This document shows, piece by piece, positions 60,593 through 64,000 of a DNA stretch of 64,000 nt; within the stretch, counting starts at the first letter, position 1; every line of letters starts with the position of its first letter. The notes beneath the pieces were generated by a model, which was not told the origin of the DNA, did no database searches, and worked only from the letters and a program-made list of their open reading frames with translations. A program made the position numbers and the translations under genes. The stretch comes from Pseudaeromonas sharmana. GTDB taxonomy: Bacteria; Pseudomonadota; Gammaproteobacteria; Enterobacterales; Aeromonadaceae. Where the stretch lies: assembly GCF_042649925.1 (NCBI RefSeq), contig NZ_JBHSAF010000015.1, forward strand, positions 62,001 to 126,000, in the 5' to 3' direction.

Positions 60593-61023
60593 TAGTGCTT
60601 ATTGAAGATGCAGATATGGTGAGGGGTGTAAGGTAAATGAATACAGTGTTTATGCTTGGCATATATCTGGTTATTCGACAATTAAATCTGAAAATGTCGA
60701 CCTGTAGCGGATAAAAGGTTGTCGATCTCTCGGTTTTTGGGCTTTTACGAAGAATATTGTTGCAAAGTGACTTTGATGAATAAAATTTCTCAAAAAGAGA
60801 AGAAAATGCCAGATTCAAGACCTGAATACCTTGCGGGTTCTTGAGGCGGAGTGCCTGCGCGCAACGAGATGAGGCATTGCAACTAAGGGCGATTCAAGCA
60901 TGGATGGCAAGTGCTGTCAGAGCCTCAAGGTTGCCAACGGAGGGTTATCTGCGCCAGATGTGGCCAATTCAAAGTGCCGTTCAGCCATCTCACTGATCGG
61001 CACGAGGACGGGAGAGCCCCAGA
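60593..61023. other. Non-coding gap between decarboxylase promoter and pilE
   Basis: About 430 bases, AT-rich from 60600 to 60830. A 77-codon open frame on the minus strand there has no binding site and unlikely composition, so I do not believe it. I see no tRNA or clear terminator after pilE. Confidence 0.5.
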
Positions 61024-61437
61024 CTACCAGCATTCCGCTTCGGCAGCCGTTTTGGTTGCTGTCTGGTCTAGCTTGAAGGTTCCGCAGCTGTCGCCACTCA
61101 TGTTTCCGGTGGGTACTGCCTCTAACGTATAGCTGGCACTATCGGCCGCCGGGGAGCTGGCCAGTCGCAAATCATAATATTTGGTTCCGCCGTCGCGAGG
61201 CACCTGAGTGAAGGGCAGCGTTATGGTTTCGCTGGCACATTTATAACAACCATCGGCACTAAACTTGCGTTCCATAAACTGCGACAGCTCGAGCAGCGCG
61301 GCTTTGGCTTCCCCTCTGCGGGTTGACTTGACGTGCTCCAGATAGCTGGGATAAGCGATTGCTCCCAATATGGCCACCACACCGACGGCGATTATCAGTT
61401 CAATCAAAGTGATCCCGCGGCAAGGTTTGTTGTGCAT
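61024..61437 (-). CDS. pilE: Type IV minor pilin PilE
   Basis: 137-aa prepilin with a short leader (MHNKPCRG) cut by PilD before ITLIELIIAVGVVAILGAIA. Glu at +5 is present. The residue at +1 is Ile, where Phe is usual. The C-terminal domain has a Cys pair (GCYKCAS and CGTFKL, plus a last Cys). AAGGA lies before the ATG. It follows pilY1 with a gap of about 57 bases, the usual minor-pilin gene order, and probably primes pilus assembly with PilY1. Confidence 0.92.
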   Translation of the reverse strand: MHNKPCRGITLIELIIAVGVVAILGAIAYPSYLEHVKSTRRGEAKAALLELSQFMERKFSADGCYKCASETITLPFTQVPRDGGTKYYDLRLASSPAADSASYTLEAVPTGNMSGDSCGTFKLDQTATKTAAEAECW

Positions 61438-61494
61438 GATGGTGTCCTTATTGTTAGTGGCCGATCCTGATCCCAGGATCGGCCTGAGTGATCA

Positions 61495-64000
61495 TTATCG
61501 TAGTTGCCGCCAGGACTGTCGGCCCTTTGCGCTAGGACTGATGGCTTCCAGGGTCTGTTTAATTGTCCCTGAAGAGCCACTGGCGTATTTAATCTCAGTC
61601 TTGCTATCGCTCTTTTCGACAAACGTTGATTTGGTCAGAATTTCGTCAAAACTCTTGCCGCTGACAGGTAAGGTCCCATCACTGGTTGTCTGGTTGTCGG
61701 TGTCGTTAATATAACCGTCGATGTTGATGTCAAATACGGGATAACCCAACCGGGAGCCAGTTAGCGGGGCTAGCTCAAGCAACCATGACTTGCCACCGTA
61801 ATCGCAGGGATCGGTTGATGGCAGCATGGTGGTGACAATCAACTGATCCTCACGCAGTTGCAGGTCATTGACGACGCGCTCTCCGACAGGTGAACTCAGG
61901 CCGGGTGATATCAGATTCAGGTACCAGCCATATTTTTCGTTGTAGTTGACCTCGTTATTGGAGATGACCCGCACCGAGAGTCCTGAATTACTGGTGGCGG
62001 TGGTTTCCGTAACGATGGTTTGTTGTACCAGTTGGCTCTTGGTGAGTGCCGTGGGACTCGCTTCAAGTTTGTCCCATACCCCGTACAGGGTTTGTAGTTG
62101 TGTCGCGGTGCGGTCACCATCCCGGAAATAGCTGCCGGTACCAAATAGCACCATGACACCACCGTTGGGATGGGCGATCACCATGGGGCGTGCCGTGATC
62201 GGTTGGCGATTACTGGTGGTACAGGTCGCATCGACACAGGCCGTGATGATCTTGTTGACGGTCCAGTTATTACTTTGGCTGGCGCGTAGATCGAAACGCC
62301 ACAAGTTGCCTAACAAATCGCCGGCATACACCAGATCAGTGACTCTATCGCCATCCAGGTCGACAGGGATCGGCGTACTGAGTCCGTTCATGTTGCCACT
62401 GGTACTGGCCTCTGTGCCTGCCAGTACTTTGAGTAGATTCGCGTTTTGTAGATTCAAGACAATCAGCTTGGCGGCCCGGGCATCTTCGTAACCATTCGGC
62501 ACTAACGCCGTCCAGTTTCCTCCTGATAGTTGACCCAGCGTCGGCTGTGGAATGGTAAATCCTAGTTCGCTGCTGGTGTATTCCCACAGGGCATTGCTGG
62601 CACCAAAGCTGTCAGGATTGGTCACGTCGAGGGCGAACACTGTCTTGCCGCCAGCCCCCGTGGTGCCTAACAGTATGGTTTTCCAATTACTGCCAAACTT
62701 GGCATCGCCAACCTTCGGGCTGCCATCCACCAGATACTGGTGATTTTGTGGGTAATTGGCATCTGTTAGTTTATTGAGTTTCAGCACTGTCTCGGCAGGA
62801 ATGTAGGCAAAGCGCTCGACACCATCCGACTCCCGAAATGCGTGCAGCATGCCGTCATTGGCACCGACATACAGCATGGCGGTGCGGCCGGCCTTGGTGG
62901 CTGTGAAAGCATCGTCGCCGACGCCATAGTCTTGAGTGCTGACCAGGACGGGGCTGGAATTGACAATGTCTCCGAGTCGTTTGCTGCGAGTGCGGAAAAT
63001 GCCATTGGTGACATTAAGCTCCTGACTCTGGTCTCCGCGCAACCAGGCGACGCGTGCTTGTCCCTGACTATCCGTGGTGCCATCGGCCTTTTTATTCAAG
63101 GCTGTTTGTTGTGTGCTATCCAAATTGGCCCACAAGAAACTGACGACGGAACCATTGGTTTTGCGGGTATAGATATTCCGTGAGCTGGCGGTCGGTATAT
63201 TGGACGAAGCCAACCAGGCAGGTGTTGCTCCTATGGTGCCATCGGTTGCAATGGGATAGGCCGTCAGCTCGCCACTCCAGTCGCCAGAATTAAAACTGGC
63301 TTGATATAGTCGGCTGTTACTGCTCAGGCGTGCGGTGTTGCTCACGGTCGCGCTGGAGGAGCCGGTGCGCGCCTGTACCTGGGCAAAGGCATCCGTCAGT
63401 GCATCGACAAAGGCCTGGGGATCGTTGGCATTATAAAAACCTCCTCGGCTGTTGACTGCCGCATGCCAAAGGTCGTCTATTTTTTTCGGAATCTCGCTGC
63501 CAAATTCACCACTGCTAATAGTTGGCCATGACAGGGTGCCCGCCTTTAATTGTGCAAAGGTGGCATCGCTGTAGGTCAACTGTCCATTGAGGCCGTAACT
63601 GACGGTGAAATTGACCATGTGCTGCCAATAGGCGGGATCATCGGTTGATGCTGGAACCTTGTTCTTGATGTTGGGTTGTAAATCCCGCTTCCAGTAATAG
63701 GCCGCGACATCCGCCAGCACATTACTGCTGCTGTCGCGATACGGCGGTTCGGCTTTGAATTTAATCTGGGCACCACCACTGTCATTGGTGATATAGCTGC
63801 CATCGACGTTGTCGACATTGGCGGTGGCATCCGTGGTATTGGCCTGGGAACTGTTCCAGTAACCATCCGTCATCAGAATATGGTAACTCTGGCGGCAGGT
63901 CTTGAATTCGCCGTAAGTGCTCTGCCCGGGGTTATCTGCCCATGGGCTTGAGCTATTGGTTGTGCGCTCAAAGTACTTGCCAACATCATCCATGGCGCGT
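61495..64000 (-). CDS. pilY1: PilY1-type pilus tip protein, C-terminal part (runs off window)
   Basis: At least 834 residues, open at the right edge. It matches the PilY1 C-terminal half: a beta-propeller with YVGANDGMLHAFRESDG, WEYTSSELGFTIPQPTLG and the calcium loop DLDGDRVTDLVYAGDLLGN. The N-terminal part in the window (MTDGYWNSS, FYNANDPQAFVDALTDAF) looks like the end of a von Willebrand A-like domain. PilY1 sits at the pilus tip and acts in adhesion and surface sensing. The first ATG inside the window is not the true start because the frame stays open beyond it. Confidence 0.93.
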   Translation of the reverse strand, partial: RAMDDVGKYFERTTNSSSPWADNPGQSTYGEFKTCRQSYHILMTDGYWNSSQANTTDATANVDNVDGSYITNDSGGAQIKFKAEPPYRDSSSNVLADVAAYYWKRDLQPNIKNKVPASTDDPAYWQHMVNFTVSYGLNGQLTYSDATFAQLKAGTLSWPTISSGEFGSEIPKKIDDLWHAAVNSRGGFYNANDPQAFVDALTDAFAQVQARTGSSSATVSNTARLSSNSRLYQASFNSGDWSGELTAYPIATDGTIGATPAWLASSNIPTASSRNIYTRKTNGSVVSFLWANLDSTQQTALNKKADGTTDSQGQARVAWLRGDQSQELNVTNGIFRTRSKRLGDIVNSSPVLVSTQDYGVGDDAFTATKAGRTAMLYVGANDGMLHAFRESDGVERFAYIPAETVLKLNKLTDANYPQNHQYLVDGSPKVGDAKFGSNWKTILLGTTGAGGKTVFALDVTNPDSFGASNALWEYTSSELGFTIPQPTLGQLSGGNWTALVPNGYEDARAAKLIVLNLQNANLLKVLAGTEASTSGNMNGLSTPIPVDLDGDRVTDLVYAGDLLGNLWRFDLRASQSNNWTVNKIITACVDATCTTSNRQPITARPMVIAHPNGGVMVLFGTGSYFRDGDRTATQLQTLYGVWDKLEASPTALTKSQLVQQTIVTETTATSNSGLSVRVISNNEVNYNEKYGWYLNLISPGLSSPVGERVVNDLQLREDQLIVTTMLPSTDPCDYGGKSWLLELAPLTGSRLGYPVFDINIDGYINDTDNQTTSDGTLPVSGKSFDEILTKSTFVEKSDSKTEIKYASGSSGTIKQTLEAISPSAKGRQSWRQLR

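Noticed and set aside
60585..60818. 77-codon minus-strand frame before pilE
   Set aside because: It lies in AT-rich non-coding DNA, starts without a binding site and overlaps the decarboxylase promoter.
1..64000. Mobile elements, CRISPR, tRNA or rRNA genes
   Set aside because: I looked for transposase, integrase, repeat-spacer and cloverleaf patterns and saw none; the only tandem repeats are inside the two amylase genes.

Overview
The window reads as chromosome of a Gram-negative gammaproteobacterium, most likely of the Aeromonadales (Aeromonas or a relative). The evidence is the gene order mrcA / pilMNOPQ-aroK-aroB-damX-dam-rpe-gph-trpS, a Crp very close to the E. coli protein with yheU nearby, a yfaA-T-S-Q-P cluster, and GuaC, Rpe and PabA that look clearly enteric/vibrio-like. 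There is no sign of a phage, integron, insertion sequence, CRISPR array, rRNA or tRNA. Coding density is high and the moderately high GC looks even throughout.

Layout. (1) 1-5.2 kb: minus-strand genes for a partial secreted protein, an unknown 147-aa protein, a GH13 amylase-like lipoprotein and a GH26 mannanase-like lipoprotein, then plus-strand mltA. (2) 5.4-15.6 kb: a PAS-GGDEF-EAL protein, then two very large secreted starch-active enzymes, a GH13 amylase and a GH57/GH119-type amylase, which share the same carbohydrate-binding module. (3) 15.6-18.8 kb: Lrp-type regulator / YjeH-type exporter pair, a YjfB-like small protein, guaC. (4) 19-28.3 kb: the tightly overlapping operon yfaA-yfaT-yfaS-yfaQ-yfaP. 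(5) 28.5-43.1 kb: mrcA divergent from pilMNOPQ, then aroK, aroB, damX, dam, rpe, gph, trpS and a small unknown gene. (6) 43.2-51.4 kb: an RND efflux pair, a MarC protein, pabA, pyrC and argD. (7) 51.7-60.5 kb: HAD hydrolase, LysR regulator, crp, MliC-like lipoprotein, yheU, MocR regulator with two LysE exporters, a PlsC-type acyltransferase, and a fold-III ornithine/lysine decarboxylase. (8) 61-64 kb: pilE and the 3' part of pilY1, which runs off the window.

How parts fit together. Regions 1 and 2 look like a polysaccharide-use locus: surface lipoproteins plus two large multi-modular secreted enzymes. The GH13 amylase has two LacI/GalR-type operator-like sites in front of it. Type IV pilus genes occur at two places (pilMNOPQ; pilY1-pilE). 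Cell-wall genes are dense: mltA, mrcA, damX, and by inference the yfa operon.

The most interesting candidate for an undescribed system is the yfa operon. Read by motif, YfaS is an alpha-2-macroglobulin with an intact thioester (CVEQ). YfaT carries a Cys-His-His arrangement like NlpC/P60 peptidases. YfaQ appears to combine a degenerate penicillin-binding-protein-like segment (SxxK, SCG, KTF), a SpoIID-like segment and a C-terminal HEYLH motif. Together with membrane-anchored YfaA and secreted YfaP this looks like a periplasmic protease-trap and cell-wall module. The domain readings are inference from motifs and need structure or profile comparison.
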